This document shows, in pieces, positions 1 through 13,710 of a stretch of DNA of 64,000 nucleotides. The translations under genes were made by a program, and so were the position numbers. The DNA comes from Datisca glomerata (taxonomy: Eukaryota > Streptophyta > Magnoliopsida > Cucurbitales > Datiscaceae): assembly GCA_003255025.1 (NCBI GenBank), contig QANY01009387.1, forward strand, positions 1,178,001 through 1,242,000, read 5' to 3'. The notes beneath the pieces were generated by a model that was given only the letters and a program-made list of their open reading frames with translations, was not told where the DNA came from and did not search any database. Positions within the stretch are counted from its first letter, which is position 1. Each line of letters opens with the position of its first letter.

Positions 1-3000
1 GAAAATCAGATTCCTCATGGTGTTTATGAATCCACCATAAACAGATGGCCAATGAGCCCAACCGCAAGTGACATGCAATTCAACATTTAGATGAATTTTA
101 CACCCAATAGTATGTTAAGACAAAGTCTTCACCAAGATTTTATGCAACCAAAATTTAAGGATTTCCAAGATTGGTATTTCGCCAATCATAATCCTCAAAA
201 GCTCTTAGATCTTAAGAACATGTACTACTTCCAATTAGAACAGGATCAATGCCTTCAGTCTTTTTCTGAATGGTATACCAGCTCACTCAAAGAGTCAAAA
301 TTAAAGATGACCAACAATTACAAGTTCTCACCAATATACAGAAAACTTGGATAACCACAACTAGTAGAACCTACCATGTTATTCATCCACCACCCTTATC
401 CTTAGAACTTACTCCAGGACAAGGTAACCAAAAACCATTGATCATTAACCCCTATACTGAGGTTCCAGATAAGACCAACCATCAGGATATTGTTAAGGTA
501 AAAGATATTCTACCCTTAACCAAACAGAACAATTACACCAACATCTTCCTTCAAACTGTAGGAACACAGATAACTAGGATTGAGGAACATGTTTCTCAAA
601 TCCAGGAGATCCAATCTAAAACTTCTCCAACAGAAAAACCCAAACTCACGATTGAACCAGTGACGCTTAAACCTCCTTTAGATGTTCAGAATTTCAAATT
701 AAAATCTAGTAAGAAGGAGGATGATTTCATGGAAACCATAATGGATAAGATCAAGAATCTGAAGATCTCTACACCTGATAAGACCTCCACACCTGAATCA
801 TCTTCAGGACAGTTGAACATGATGAATCAAGATAAACCACCTAATCTTGAAGAACCTGAAGAGTATTTCCTCTCTCAAATCTTAGATATTCAAAAGAATT
901 TTGATGATTCCATCAATAAACTCTCTTCTAGTTATTCAAAAAGACCTACTACCCGTATGAATTTAACTGGATCGAGTAGGTATTATTATCCCAGACCTAC
1001 TCCCCAAGATATTTTATATGAAGAAGACTTTCTTCATTCTCAGAAATCTTACCATGGCAAAACCATCTATGAATGGAACATCGATGGTAAAACAGAATAT
1101 CAGGTCTTCGAGACCATTCATCAAATGATCATGTACTCTTCTGTGTGTAAGTAGAATGAGAATACGGATAACCAGATCTGCAGGTTCCTAGTCAATGGTT
1201 TCACAGGAACGCTGAAAGGCTGGTGGGACAATTGTCTCACTGAAAGTCAACGCCATGACATTTTAGACTCTTTCAAAATCAATATTGACCTAATTACTGG
1301 TACCCATACCAGAACTGAAGATGCCTGTTATACCCTGGCCCAATCCATTATTCACCATTTCCTTGGCCCAGGAATTGTCAATACTGATAGGCACCGAGAA
1401 CTTCTCCAAAACCTGAGATGCCCTTCTCTGACTCACTTCAGATGGTATAAAGATGTCTTTCTTATGAAAGTCATGCAGAGAAGTGATGCAAACAATGAAC
1501 ATTGGAAGGCAAAGTTCATTGATGGCCTCCCAAGTCTTTTTGCTGAAAGAGTAAGAAGAAAACTCCACGATAAGCATGATCAAATGGACATTCCTTATGA
1601 TCAATATACTTATGGACATCTCATTGCCCTAGTAATAGAAGAAGGACTAGGATTATGCAATGATATGAAACTACAACATATGATGAAAAGTCAGAATCTT
1701 GACAACAGAAAAGAATTAGGTGAATTTGGTGATCAATTTGCCTATGATACTAAAATTCATTATCCAAATACGTCTTCATCATCCAAGCATCCTAGAATTT
1801 TCTCAAAGCATCCTAAACCGCATAAGAAATACTTTTCAAAAAAGAAATTCAGACATAAAGAATCCAAATATAGATCTCAACCACACCACAAATCTCATAA
1901 CAGCAAAGCCAAAGCCATTTGTTATAAGTGTGGCTTAACTGATCTAAATTCAAAAGGAAACTTCATGAGTTAGCGCTCGATGAAGAAACACAACAAAAGA
2001 TTCTGAGCTGCCTCTCTGAAGACAGTTCTACTACCAATTCAGATGATGATGTTGCATATATTTCTGCATTTGAATCTGATTCTTCTGTCACATCTGAACA
2101 ACCTTATCAACCTTGCTACGGCTCTAAGAACTGCAATACCATAACAGAAACCAATTATTGGAAGGCAATTGTTGAGATGAACGGTTTAGATCTAAAAGGA
2201 CCAGGTCTAAATGTATTAACAGATACTCAACGATCTCTTCTTGCCACAGCTGATCAAATCACTTATCCTGAAATGAAACTCAAGTTTCTAGAAACTTACT
2301 ACAAGGAATATTCCACTCCTGAGATCAAACCTGTAAAAAATTACAGTATGAAAGAATTATTAAACCGTATTCAACAGGATTATATACCTCATAAACCCGT
2401 AACTATTTCTGATCTGAAAATGGAAATTAATATTATTAAAGTTGATATCCAACAGTTAAAGACTGCACATCAAATCCTTTCTCAATAGCTGAATCTCTTC
2501 AGACAGTCTACAGCCAAAGGGAAAACCCATGTAGTCTTTCCAGACCTGCCTTCACCAGATCAGCCAGGTCAAAGTCAATGTCAACCTTTGACTTCACCAG
2601 ATCAGCCATTTCCTAGTCAAAGTCAAAGTCAGCCTTTGACTTCCCCAGATCAGCCTTGTCAGATCTCACCAGATCAGACAAAGGAGAATAATCCGTACAT
2701 ATTCCTTCTAAACCAGGTCACCTTCCACAAATGTTATACAAAGATTACATTAGTAATCAAACCTGATTTTCTCATTACTGACGCCATTGTCTTAGTAGAT
2801 AGTGGTGCAGATATGAACTGTATTCATGAAGGCTTAATCCCTTTAAAATATTTTCATACAACCACACAATCTCTCACAAGCGCCAGTGGGAATTCAATGA
2901 GAATCCAATACAAAATACCAGAAGCACTTATCTGCAAACAGAGAGTTTGCATACCTACGTCATTTGTGCTCATTAAGAATATGACACAAAGTATTATCTT

Positions 3001-3870
3001 AGGCAATCCTTTCCTTAATTCAATTATGCCTATTACCAGAATTGATACCTCTGGTATCCATACAGTTATTTATACTGTTGACATTACTTTTGAATTCATT
3101 ACCAAACCGTATACGAAGGAAGTAGATATCATCAGACATCTGATTGATAATAAGACAAATCAGATTAATTTATTACAAAAAAAATACACTTTTTGACTAT
3201 TGACCAACGTATTCAACAACCCGCTATACAAAAGAAAATTCACACTATTCTTCATGAATTCCAATCTGAAACTTGTAGTGATATCCCTAATGCCTTTTGG
3301 GATAGAAAGAAACACATTATATCTTTGCTTTATCAGCCAGACTTCAATGAGAAAAATATTCCTACCAAATCGAGACCTAGCCAAATGAAGAAGGAATATT
3401 TAGAACTCTGCAAAACTGACATTGAATCTCTGTTAGCAAAGAAATTAATTAGACTCAGTAAATCTCCTTGGAGTTGTACTGGTTTCTATGTAAACAAAAA
3501 TGCTGAGATAAAAAGAGGATCACCTAGATTAATGATCAATTATAAACCATTAAATGATGCATTACAATGGATTAGATATCCAATCCCAAATAAAAAAGAT
3601 CTAGATATCCAATCACAAATAAAAAAGATCTACTTGATAGACTTTATGATTCTGTAATCTTTTCAAAATTTGATCTAAAATTAGGATTTTGGCAAATCCA
3701 AATAGCTGAAGCAGACAGGTATAAAACTGCCTTTACAGTACCTTTTGACCATTTTGAATGAAATGTTTTACCATTTGGTGTTAAAAATGGTCCATCTGAA
3801 TTCCAGCATATCATGAATGATATTTTTAATACTTTTGTTCATGAATATGTATCATGTCATACAAAATGAA
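1..3870 (+). pseudogene. Endogenous pararetrovirus (Caulimoviridae-like) polyprotein remnant
   Basis: This is an old, broken viral polyprotein copy read left to right. In order it shows a capsid-type region (about 91-1970) with a lysine-rich tail ending in the first half of a zinc knuckle (CYKCG near 1920), a linker (about 2177-2690), an aspartic protease with the active-site motif VDSGAD near 2800 and an ILGNPF flap-side motif near 3000, and the start of a reverse transcriptase (about 3190-3860, with the LPFGVKNGPSEFQ motif near 3770). The reading frame changes near 300, 1975-2177 and 3190, and there are in-frame stops at 1152-1154 and in the RT. The second half of the zinc knuckle, the RT catalytic YxDD segment, RNase H and everything downstream are absent, so the copy cannot encode a working enzyme. 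The capsid and linker style resembles petuvirus/florendovirus-like endogenous elements. A Ty3/gypsy origin is the alternative. Virus-like identity is a family-level judgement; the breaks are seen directly. Confidence 0.75.
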
Positions 3871-5130
3871 AATACGACAATATTATCGAAATTCAGCTCA
3901 CATAGAAAATAGTCTTAAAACTCTATGATAAAGAACAAGAAAAAGAAGAGATTTCTTCTCGTTTTGTAGTTATTCTTGCTCTGGCTCCACAGTCCATATT
4001 TTCATTGGATTGAACACAAAATATACAATAGAAACGGAGAGTAGAACACATAATTTAATTGGGAACAAAGACTCAAAGTTGGATTACCGACTCGGAATGC
4101 AATGAAAAAGGACCATAAGCAAGAGTAAAGATTTTTTTAAAAGGGCTCCAAAGCCACAAGTGGCATTATTGCTCCCATTATGCATTACTACCACACTAAA
4201 AAAACTTTTATACTTTTATTCGTTTCCTACACTTTGTTGATATAGTCAAATCAACAAGCTACCAATATATAAGATGCCCCTTTTTTTCCTCAAATTCCCC
4301 ATATTTTACCTTCCATTAGATTCTAACACTATTAACTCTCTAATTCCTCTTTTTAAGTTTTTTACTATTTTTCTCTCTTAAGTTCTTTCAACTTCGGGCA
4401 CGACTATTCTGTGAGTAGTAGTTGAGGTCTAGCGTTCAGATTAAATTTGGACGGTTTACAATTATTCTATTAAAAAAATCTTTTTTATCACATGTTATTA
4501 TATTTATTTTACATATAATTAGATCTAGATATTCAAAAATAGATCGGATGACCCGAATCACACGAACTGTCACAGTAGTAGATAAAGTCAACTAACGAAA
4601 AATCCTTTCCTTCAATTTTCTATCGTTTGAATGATATGACAACTTGATAAGTAAAAATAGCATACTAATTAAAGGTATGATAAAAGAAAATGAACGACAA
4701 TACTAAGCTCTTCCTCAAGTGGGTAAACTTCTTCTTACCACTAGCAGACCCACTCACATCGAAGCAGATGATTTACTTAATTAAATATTAATAATTCTTA
4801 AAAGAAATGTAAATTTTAATGCATCATTAATTATTATCAACACATAAAAAGAACATGATTAAGTCATGTTAACTATAAAGAGAGACTCATCATCACATCG
4901 TCAAGAGTCAATGATTCTTTAAAAAAAATAGTTTAAGGTCATTCTCATATTTATCAAATGAATTGACATATATAACTAAGGTTAATACTTCCCAAAAAGT
5001 CATGGTTTAGATTCTATTTCTTAGTATCATTCTTTCCCTTCAAATTTAGAATTTTGACAAAAAAATCCCACCCAATTTAAGTTAAAAAAGAAAAAAAAAA
5101 AGAGAACAAAAAATGAAAGTGAAGGCCTAA
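3871..5130. other. Non-coding spacer upstream of the response regulator gene
   Basis: No coding frame or recognisable repeat was seen here. The sequence is AT-rich with several poly-A and poly-T runs. The last few hundred bases presumably hold the promoter and leader of the downstream response regulator. A pyrimidine-rich stretch after 5160 looks like its 5' UTR. A 77-codon upstream frame (5132-5365) ends 18 nt before the start codon and would act as a uORF only if transcription begins further upstream. Confidence 0.5.
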
Positions 5131-5383
5131 CGTGCGCCACACGGGGCCGTTAGTTAGCCGGCGCCAATATTCGTTTCGTTGCTGCGCTTTCCCTCTCCCT
5201 CTCTATCTTTCTGTTGCTTTCTCCCTTAAAACCCAAAGAAACCCAATTTTTAAAATTCTGGGACACTCACTCAATAGTCTAAAAGTCTCTTTCCTCTTAA
5301 ATATTACAGCCGCTACTTGTTTCAACATCTTGTGCATCTCTGCCTTAAATTTGTCCCCAATTTGAGTTTCGACTTCCTTCGAC

Positions 5384-8300
5384 ATGGAAAATGGTTTCTC
5401 TTCCCCTCGAAATGATGCGTTTCCTGCTGGTCTTCGTGTTCTCGTTGTCGATGACGATCCGACATGGATAAAAATCCTAGAAAAGATGCTCAAAAAGTGT
5501 GCTTATGAAGGTTATTTCACGCAAAGCTTATTTCTTTATTATTGCTATGTTACAATCGTTTCATTGGCATTGCTTCTTCAATTTATTATTTTGTTTCTCG
5601 ACTCTAATTTTTGTGGATTATATGTGATTGTTGATTCTGAGTTGGGCTTTCAAATTCTGAAAATTTTGGGTCTCTCCTTCTTTCCGTATTTTCCTGGCCT
5701 TTACTTATTCACTCTTCTAGATGGTCCAATTTGCTGCTACTTGATAGTTGCTATTGTTTATGTGCTCTTCTACCTTAGGTTTTCTTTCTACTTTCGCATG
5801 AATGCTTGGCTAATTCTGGAGTAAAACCGATTTGTTCTCTTATATTCTGCACAGAATAATTAGTAAAATTAAGCTTAAACTGGGAAGAGCATCTTCAGCA
5901 CTTGTCATCTGTTAAGTCTTCTGCAGTATTATACTTTCTCATCACTGTCTCTTCTTGTCACTGGGGCCAGTGTTGTGGCTCTAAAATGTAATCCTATTGT
6001 TCTTGCTCGAAAGTGAAATCCTGATTGGTAGACTAGAGTCGTAAAAACCTCGTCTTGTAATTGTCACTAGGAACCATCTTGATCATCGCCTCTGATGATA
6101 CGGTTATATGATCCTCTTCCCGTATATTCTTTTGTTTATGATTTTAATTAACTCAATTGTTTCTTTTCTTACAATTGAAAATTCCCCTTGCATGTTTAAA
6201 ATCTAGCTTAGATTCTTGTGTTTTGATTGAATTAGACTCGAAGACTTTAGCTCGTTGTGATTCAGCTTTAGGACAAATATGATGAGATGAACAAAACATG
6301 TTTTTGCCATCCAATTCTGACATCTTCTATATTACTTCTTCTGTGCTTTCAGTGACCACATGTTGTCTCGCAAGAGAGGCTCTGAACTTGCTTCGGGAAA
6401 GGAAAGATGGATATGACATTGTAATCAGCGATGTAAACATGCCCGACATGGATGGTTTTAAACTTCTTGAGCATGTCGGACTCGAAATGGATCTTCCCGT
6501 CATTAGTAAGTTTTTGCACTTATAACATAAAGCTTTGTTTGAATGCCAAAGTTCTCTGCCCCCACCCTCCTGACTACTTGTGTTTTACACACTTACACAG
6601 TGATGTCGGTCGATGGAGAAACAAGCCGGGTGATGAAAGGGGTTCAACATGGAGCTTGTGACTATCTTCTCAAGCCAATAAGAATGAAAGAGCTTAAAAA
6701 TATATGGCAGCACGTCTTCAGAAAAAAGATACACGAGGTAAGGGACATTGAAGGACATGAAGTTTTCGAAGGCATGATTACAAGAAGTGTATCAGATCAT
6801 TCTGATGATGGGTACTTTCTTCGAGGAGAAGACATTACCTCATTAAAGAAAAGAAAAGATGTTGATAAGCTTGATGATAGAGACTTTAGCGATGCTTCTT
6901 CCATGAAGAAAGCTAGAGTAGTCTGGTCTGTAGATCTTCATCAGAAATTTGTAAAAGCAGTGAATCAGATTGGGTTTGTCAGTAAGTACCATTGTCCTTC
7001 ATGCATCAAACATAATCATGAAATGGAATCCTTGCAGAGACTGTAATACTTTTGTGTAAGTTGATCGCCATCCTTTTCTGCTTTTACTAAGGAATAATGT
7101 TAATGTCTTCTTTGCAGAAGTTGGGCCGAAGAAAATTCTTGATCTGATGAATGTGCCGTGGTTGACGAGAGAAAATGTTGCCAGCCACTTGCAGGTAGAT
7201 CCCCCTGTCTTAGCTCTCATCACTGTTGACAAGCTTAATATTTGTCGGTGTGTCCACACACGAGTTAATTTCCGGTACTCATGTAACACTGAAAACTCAA
7301 TAATTATGCATGCCATTTGATGCCTATGTAAAAAATTTCAATTTCCAAGAGTCAATTCCATTCATTCTCTCTCTAAATGAGATATTATATCTTAATACAT
7401 GTGGCACAGATTATATAAATGAGTATTGACTTTTTAGTATTCCAAGAGTACTGGAATTGTCTCTCCAAGTCCAAATAAGAGGGTATTGCAAATTATGCCA
7501 GTATGACTCCAAGGTGGACTGCAGGACTACATTCAATAGATCTATGATTGATCATGATTGTGATTGTTCTTCCTTTTCCATTTTATTATGACACTTCCAA
7601 TGTCCTTTTTATAGTTAGGAGGAAAATTCCCTTTACTAGCGAAGTAGTTAATATGGGTTTCTCGGACATAAAAACTTATTCTGGTTATCCTGAATATCTG
7701 GACTTCAAAGAAATTCTGCTTCTACGCTTCACTGGCTTTACTGAGGATTTCCATTTTACTAATGCAGAAGTACCGCCTCTATTTGAGTAGGCTGCAAAAG
7801 GAAAACGATCTAAAATCTTCTTTTGTTGGGATGAATCATCCTGACTTATCGACGAAAGATGCTACTGGTAACTCCGGCCTTCATAGCACGATTAATGTGC
7901 ACCAAAATGACGTTAAAAATGGCGGCTACGGATTTTCCAGCAACAACTTTCTTCTCCAAAATGTGGAATCCAAAGTCCTGGAAGGTGATCTCAAGAGAAT
8001 TGTATCAGAGCCCAAAAAACCCGTGACTGGCTGTAGTATACCTGATCCTAGTAAGAAGAGGAATTCACAGACTATATCCAATCATTCTCTTGCATCAGTA
8101 GAATCTGAAGTTAATTTTGGAGCATTTGATCCTAACAGCCAAACACAGTACCTGTGGAGTGAAGCTCCAGAAATTCGTTTCAGGCAAGAAAATAAGCCAG
8201 TACACATATTCAATTCATCAAATGACTTCAGCACACCCCATCACATCCAAGTGGACAAACTTCCATCGATTTCATCCCTGAGCTCGACAACTTCCGAATT

Positions 8301-8760
8301 GGAGAAAGATATGGCCGGCTCCATTGAAAGTAAGCCTTTGTACGCTGAGCATAATAGCAAAACAACCAAGAGCCACATGGTAATCCCACCTCTCAACCCA
8401 AGAGCACTAGACTCTTTTCCCTCTCAACCCAAGAGCCACATGGTAAACCCACCTCTCGAACCCCTTTCGACGTCTCCAATGAGAATGAAGAACCCGGGTT
8501 CGAATGAGATCTGTGTTTCTGATACAAGAAACGGATTGCCTTTTGGAACATATGATGAGGACTTGCAATTTTGTTGGCTACAAGGAGATCATTATAATAC
8601 TAAGAATCTTGGACATGAGAATATATTCGCAGCGTATAACGATCCGGGGCTCATCTCAGAAGTTCCTATCCAATTGTATGACTCAATGAAGTTAGGTTAT
8701 GAGTATTCATATGATGCATCAGAATATACTCTGCTAGATGAGGGTCTGTTCATAGCATGA
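5384..8760 (+). CDS. Type-B two-component response regulator (ARR11/ARR14-like)
   Basis: This is a cytokinin-signalling transcription factor: a phospho-receiver domain joined to a GARP (Myb-like) DNA-binding domain, acting in the nucleus. Five exons fit GT-AG junctions and keep frame: 5384-5510, 6353-6505, 6601-6981, 7118-7194 and 7768-8760, giving 576 aa. The receiver covers residues about 17-130, with acidic D23-D25 in VVDDDP, the phospho-acceptor D69 in [12 protein letters not shown] and the conserved K118 in LLKP. The GARP domain (about 196-258) reads [11 protein letters not shown], then [12 protein letters not shown] and [11 protein letters not shown], and is completed across the last intron by [10 protein letters not shown]. 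The C-terminal half is low-complexity, as usual for activation regions, and carries a 21-residue in-frame duplication (KSHMV-PPL, DNA 8368-8463). The start is the first Met before the receiver, with an in-frame, family-typical N-terminus. No defect is visible. The exact subfamily is inferred. Confidence 0.93.
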
Positions 8761-9430
8761 AACTGCTCTTAACTCTCTAATCTCTTAATCAACATAGTAA
8801 CATATATTTCTGCTATTTGTGTTCAGTTTACCAAGCCAATAAGTTGAGCTTCCCAACTTAAAGGATTGGAATTGGATACTTAGTTCCAAACCAGTCGGGT
8901 TTCGGATGTTTGCAATGTGTAGATGGAACTTGATAGTGTTTTAAGCATATAATAAATCCTGTGTATTAACCGATGGATGTGCGTTGAGTTTTTGGCATTT
9001 AACACGCGTTTGTTTTCTGCTTGGATTGGGTAAAAGGTCCTGCAAAATTACTGTTTTCTTCAAACATTCCCCCAATCTAAACAGATTGAGCCATTTTTAT
9101 CGAGTTTACGAGCGGTTCTTTTCGTTTTTTTTCCATGAAATTCAGAATAGATAAAAAATGCTATTTCAAAATAAAAAGAAATATTATTTCAAATGATAAA
9201 TATTGTTTGATGCACATTTTATTATGTGAAAGCACTTTCACGAGAAACATGCGCTCTAGTGTTTCTTAAAATGTTTTTCCATATACATGAATATGTTTTA
9301 AAATATATGTAAGTGTTTTTAAAAAATATATATGACATAACTATGAAACACAATACTGGTATTCAATGTGTAAAAATACTTTTAACCATAAACGTTAACA
9401 AACGCACTATTTTTATAGGTTTTTTAGGGA
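8761..9430. other. 3' flank of the response regulator; no gene seen
   Basis: This holds the likely 3' UTR (to about 8980) and then AT-rich spacer. No coding frame, RNA gene or terminal repeat could be supported. Confidence 0.4.
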
Positions 9431-10234
9431 AATAGGTCATTACAAGAAAACAAAGAAAAAATTGCCAAAAAAATAGTTGCAAACATAGCCGAAAATTATA
9501 AGGTTCATATCTTTGAAACATCTAAACTATAGTGAATAGATAATTCTACCCTCATTATTAATAGAGCCAAAAGGCTTCGGCAACCACCCCCATCAAGAAA
9601 CCCTAACAAAAACAACAGTCACAAAAAAACTTTGAGGCAGCAATGGCAATTAGAGACTACGGAGAACCATAACGCGAAATATTTCATCCAAAACTTAAAT
9701 CGTACAAAGTAAGTGATATTTACGGCTTGAATCTCTTCTATTTATGGTTTGAATCGGTTTGAATAAGTTTTCGTAATCTGTTTTCGTACAATCCAAAGCC
9801 ATCGGTTTGAATCTGTGTTATTAGTTTGAATTTGTTTTTGTTCAAATATGTTTTGTATCCGTCAAACACGGTAACGATTTGTTTATCTTCTGAATGCCGG
9901 TTGTTGTTGAGTATAAAATAGCAGAGATGTGTTATGTTAGGTTTTACTTGGCACCCGATATAGAAGAGGATGAAGATGATACAAAGCCTTAAGGGAAAAT
10001 TAGGCGTGTATTTATCCTTAATTCTAGTGTTATATAACCTTTAGGCATGTATTTATGCGTTGATTCTCTTTCGCCATCCAAAGCTTAGTCTATTTTCATA
10101 TATGTTTTCAAATCTTTACTATATACGGTAATGTATAACAAATCTGTATTGGTTGCTATATATGCCTTCTCTCATCTTCTGTTTTAATTAGAGTTTAACA
10201 AGTGAGTAAGTATACATATTCTACAGTCATTAAT

Positions 10235-10400
10235 CCAATTTCAGACTGAATCTGTTTTGCTAAGTTTGTATGAAGTTAAGGATAATATACTATTGGTATA
10301 AATCTAATTCCTGAAAATAACCAGGTTTGACAAATTATATACAGAGAAGAAAATGACAATATAATATGGGTATATATCCAATTCCGTGAATATATCTACT
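10235..10400. repeat. Degenerate minisatellite, left block
   Basis: About two units share the core 'ATATACTATTGGTATAAATCTAATTCC' type pattern (core TCTAATTCC preceded by an ATATACTA-like stretch) with the larger block at 13355-13710. It begins with the same ACTGAATCTGTTTTG lead-in. The two blocks flank the DUF1985-type gene inside the MULE. Confidence 0.6.
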
Positions 10401-11254
10401 GTTATATTGTTCTTAAGATCTTTGAATTAGGTTTGTCACACTCTAGATAGTTCTAAAAGTTTATTTCACATAGGTATACAACCATATGTAAATTACTGAC
10501 TTCAAATAGCAAATTGGTATATGCCTATCATATCTATGCATATAGTCATTTACTGTTTGTTAGCACACTCATAATTAATTTTACACGTAATTATTCATGA
10601 ATTAGTATACGTCTATTTACTCACAGTGGACAAACACATATCAAGCAGAAAATACAAATGAGGCCTAAACACATTGCCAAGAAACCAATATGTCCTAAAA
10701 ACATAAGCGTTCAGAGAAAAAATTAAAACAACTTCATGAAAGCCACTGCATCACAGGTAAAAGTTATTTACACCAATTTATGAAATTGTAAGCATATGTT
10801 TTATCATGAAGACTAAATAAATTTCTCTTACATGAAAATAAATGAAAAGCAAAAGGTTACAAGAAGCTCAAGTAGTAACTAGAGCAAACAAAAAACAACG
10901 TGTGGGAAAGAAAAAGCAATTACAGATTCAAGATGAAGCCCCTACGGAAGAAAATTAGACAACCACCAGAAATGTTCATGCAGCCCAAACCAATAATGAA
11001 AATACAACGATTAGAAAAGAGGTAAACAAATCAAACAGTAAATTGAAATACACCTATAGTAGTTGTAGAAGTATGATAACCATTTTTATGTAAATATTAT
11101 TATTATTTATTTATTAGAAGGACTACCATATGTTGTTACCGACTGAGTTATGAAAAAATAACAAAAATGCCAATCTATATGGAAAAATGGAGTATTTTAA
11201 CACACTTAAATGTTGGTTAACATAAGAGAAAAGAGATGTCTTTAGGAAAAACAT

Positions 11255-13074
11255 GTTTAGGAAGCTTTCTCAACATTAAACTAGCAAAGATACCTCATTA
11301 GTTAATTCCGCATTTAGCTAGGAGACAATGCTTTAGCAACAATAATGATGAGTTGTGTTTCAATATTGAAGGAAAAATTATTAAATTTGGTATTAAAGAT
11401 ATTGTGTTGATAACGAGACTAAATTGTGGTCCATATCCATCCTTGAACAAGAAGACATTACCTGATGGACAATTGCTTGATGAAGCTTTTTCAAATCTCA
11501 AATTTGTAACTAAATACGTGTCTAGGGAAATTCTCATTTGTTCTTTTAATGTTTTTTATATGCAAGTCTAGAGCTTAAAATCAAGTTGGCCAAGACTTAT
11601 TGCTTAGAAAATCTGCTTTTTCCAAAACAAACATCCACCGACATCGACATCGACCATTTGAAAATGGTCGATATTGATGAGATTTTTAGAATTATCCATG
11701 GGGTTGGTTGTCATATGAGATGACAATCAGATTTGTGAAAGTTGTTCTCAACAATCCTACTACAAAGGGATTCAGATTTGGAGGCTTCTCACTAGCTTTG
11801 ATTGTCTGGGCATATGAGGTGATCCCTACCCTCACGAATTCTTACATTAACATTAAACAACGCTCAGGAGATGGATTACCAAGGATGTGCAACTGGAGGA
11901 GGGGTAAACAACCAAGCTGGAGGGAACTACAGAATAAGGGTTTTTGACTCAGAGAGGTAGAATATGTTTTCACTTTCATTTAGTACATAGTTATTTACGC
12001 TTAAGTAAATATGAGTGACATTCATGTTAATACTGTATGATTAATTTGTTCTGAGTATTCTACAGCGGTATATTAGTGATTACATTTCGTATATAAGCAG
12101 TTTATACATAAAAATGTTAATTGTTTCGTGAAGTAGTATATAAATTATTACTGTCAATAACTAAATAGTTTCTATTTTCCTACTTTGAATTAATGTTTAA
12201 TTTCATAAGAGTTTATAATAGAACTAATTGTACTTACACAATTGAAATTGGAAGCGCCATATATGGCTTATTTTTTAAAGGAAAAATGTGGAGAATGATA
12301 AAGATAGGGGGAAATCAGATTGTGAATCATTTGGTTTTTTGATGAAAAAACCAAAAAAGTTTCAAAACAGAGAGGCAATGATTGTCATAGCCAAGAAAAT
12401 TGACAAGTTGGAGAGAACGCAACATGAAATGAATATATCCATAGTGAGATTGGATATAAAGATGAGAGGAGTACGTACTTTGTTAAGTGCGATTGCCCAA
12501 CAAACATCGTCTGCAAAGGTAATAAGTTTACATACTATTCGTGTATTGTTAGAACAATCAATTTAATACTAAGCATGCTAATCATGTTTCATTCTCCTAA
12601 ATGAAATGATAATGTTGTGACTACTAATACAGTTGGTATAGATGTTGGTAACGCTGCCATGAATGATGATACAACTGCTATAAACAAGGATGTAAATATT
12701 AGAGATGTTGGATAAAAAAGTGCTAACAAAAAATTGACTACAATTCAACCGTCACAATCAAAGGTAATTGTAAAAGAACTTATATATTTATTGACTATTA
12801 TAACCTAAACTAATGTTGACATAAATAAATGCAAGAAAATAAAAAGAAAAGACGCCTAATCAAAGCAGCAATAAATGCGGCCAACGTAAAAAAGTCACTA
12901 CGTCTAATGAAATTGGCAGAAAATGAGCAGCAAGCACAACCAGCAGTAGCACATCAAGCATTGAAGGAAAAAACATCAGCTTCAGAAAATGCAGTAACTC
13001 TAGAAAAGGCAGCCTCAACGGCAATAGTGATGCCAAATGAATCTGACATTTTTAACTTCAATTTATTATTCTAG
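11255..13074 (+). pseudogene. DUF1985-type gene remnant carried by the MULE
   Basis: The translated stretch around 11260-11575 reads like the DUF1985 domain found next to Ulp1-type cysteine proteases in plant MULEs: it includes FNIEGKIIKFGIKDIVLITR and LNCGPYPSLN. The domain continues in other frames through about 11580-11830, with IKLAKTYCLENLLFPKQ, then SYEMTIRFVKVVLNNPTT and GGFSLALIVWAYEVIPTL, so frameshifts or stops separate the parts. Downstream pieces at 12288-12566 (a charged, coiled-coil-like stretch) and 12829-13074 (Ala/Lys-rich) look like later exons. No Ulp1 (C48) catalytic His-Asp-Cys region was found before the opposing transposase, so the protease part is missing or beyond recognition. 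The gene is non-functional as it stands. Confidence 0.65.
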
Positions 13075-13354
13075 CCCCATCCTGACGTTGATTGATGAAT
13101 ATTGTTACAATTTTTATATTGTTTTCTTAGGATATTTAACTTGAAGAAATTCTGCTAGATTTGATGGATGAATAGGTGGTAGATGATGGTACAATTTTTT
13201 GAATGACCATAGGCTTAGTTAATGGTATAAGAATATGTAAAATGATGATAGCTGCAAAAAGTTACTAATTTTGAAACTTTGGATGGATTTTGAACTTATT
13301 GATCATTTTGGAATATATGGAAGTTCATTCTGAGATTAATATTTCTGATTTCTG

Positions 13355-13710
13355 ACTGAATCTGTTTTGATAAGTGTACATACAGATAAGTAAACGATGG
13401 TATACTATAGGTATAAATCTAATTCCTTGAAAATACCTTGGTTTGACTGTACACAGATAAGTAAAGATAATATACTATGGATATATATCTAATTCCTTGA
13501 AAATAGCTTGGTCGACATAGTATACACAGATAAGAAAATGATAAAACACTATGAGTATATATCCAATTCCTTGCCTTGTTCGACAGTGTATATCGATATG
13601 TAAACAAAATATACTATAGGTAAAGATCCAATTCCTTTAGAATACCCTGGGTTAACAAAGTATCTTCAATATAGATAAGTAAATACTAATATACTATTGG
13701 TATAGGTATC
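13355..13710. repeat. Degenerate minisatellite, 65-74 bp units, right block
   Basis: About five diverged units follow each other. The shared core is 'ATCTAATTCCTTGAAAATA' followed by a CTTGG-TTTGAC-like piece and 'ACAGATAAGTAAA'. Core positions 13421, 13491, 13565 and 13630 give spacings of 70, 74 and 65 bp. The same sequence family occurs at 10235-10400. Confidence 0.75.
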
